Below are positions 5,835 through 6,111 of a stretch of 6,111 nucleotides of DNA, piece by piece. Origin of the DNA: Eubacteriales Family XIII. Incertae Sedis bacterium (GTDB lineage Bacteria > Bacillota > Clostridia > Peptostreptococcales > Anaerovoracaceae). The stretch's first letter is position 1, and each line of letters opens with the position of its first letter. A program made the position numbers and the translations under genes. Below the pieces are notes generated by a model that saw only the letters and a program-made list of their open reading frames with translations, was not told the origin of the DNA and ran no database searches. The stretch is from assembly GCA_031255695.1 (NCBI GenBank), contig JAIRSA010000203.1, positions 1-6,111 on the forward strand, written 5' to 3'.

Positions 5835-6111
5835 TCATTTGTGGCCGTCGTCGTACTCGTCGCCTTCATCCTCCGCAACCAGCGAGGCAGGCGCCGCAAA
5901 ACCAGGCTCGTATGCGCCGGCGCCGGTCTGTGCGCCATGCCCGCTGACCACGGCGCGCCCGTCTTCCCCGCAGGGCAAGCTGGCTGCGCCAACGCCGGCC
6001 TGCCCCTTGGCGGCGTCCAGTTCTGCCATAATCCGGCCGATGCAGGCGTCGAGATATTTTTTGATGTCGCTGCCCCAAAAGCGCAGGACAGTCCAGCCGA
6101 GCCCGCGCAAT
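5835..6111 (-). CDS. Vsr-like / DUF559-like endonuclease, C-terminal fragment (5' end outside window)
   Basis: The 91 visible residues begin LRGLGWTVLRFWGSDI and continue with KKYLDACIGRIMAEL. This matches the C-terminal end of the PD-(D/E)XK nuclease fold in very-short-patch repair (Vsr-like) and DUF559 proteins, where GW-V-RFWG-DI is a conserved strand-helix segment. Catalytic residues would lie upstream, outside the window. The TTG at 6110-6108 is simply the first whole codon here, not a likely start. After about residue 32 comes an unusual tail of about 59 residues rich in Gly, Ala and Pro, ending in an acidic cluster (EDEGDEYDDGHK). Vsr-like genes often sit beside DNA cytosine methyltransferases, so a restriction-modification locus may lie to the right. 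No clear terminator with a T-run follows. Confidence 0.65.
   Translation of the reverse strand, partial: LRGLGWTVLRFWGSDIKKYLDACIGRIMAELDAAKGQAGVGAASLPCGEDGRAVVSGHGAQTGAGAYEPGFAAPASLVAEDEGDEYDDGHK

Overview
The window looks like accessory or surface-protein DNA from a fairly GC-rich member of the Firmicutes (Clostridia-like). The pointers are three SLH (S-layer homology) repeats, a DUF6273-type lipoprotein, Gram-positive style ribosome sites (GAGGAGGG, GAGGG) and the family mix. Most isoleucine codons in the leftmost gene are ATA, an unusual preference for such GC-rich DNA. No ribosomal or tRNA gene is present, so a finer assignment is not supported.

All four supported genes lie on the minus strand and are read from right to left. 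(1) Bases 6111-5835 hold the 3' end of a Vsr-like or DUF559-like endonuclease gene with an acidic low-complexity tail. (2) Bases 5834-5431 are non-coding. They hold a diverged 88-bp repeat with two hairpins, a 3 x 7-bp A-tract repeat, the best promoter in the window, and a leader of about 170 nt with a possible attenuator. (3) Bases 5430-4651 encode a predicted lipoprotein with a DUF6273 domain. (4) Bases 4650-4245 hold a GC-rich mosaic of 70-bp and 25-bp repeats, then the 5' region of the next gene with two short inverted repeats. (5) Bases 4244-1056 encode a 1062-residue secreted protein: signal peptide, lipase-like alpha/beta-hydrolase, beta-rich region, InlB-type repeats, Gly/Ser/Asn linker and three SLH domains. 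(6) A strong intrinsic terminator follows it. (7) Bases 938-1 hold the first 312 codons of an M20D metallo-amidohydrolase, cut by the left edge.

Functionally, the two central genes both encode proteins predicted to sit outside the membrane, one lipid-anchored and one wall-anchored, so a shared envelope role is possible but inferred only from adjacency. The amidohydrolase is separated by a terminator and is probably expressed on its own. The endonuclease fragment suggests a restriction or DNA-repair locus continuing to the right.

I do not see a complete new system here. The most unusual material is non-coding: the repeat mosaic that begins right at the lipoprotein stop codon, the 88-bp repeat, and the leader of the lipoprotein gene.
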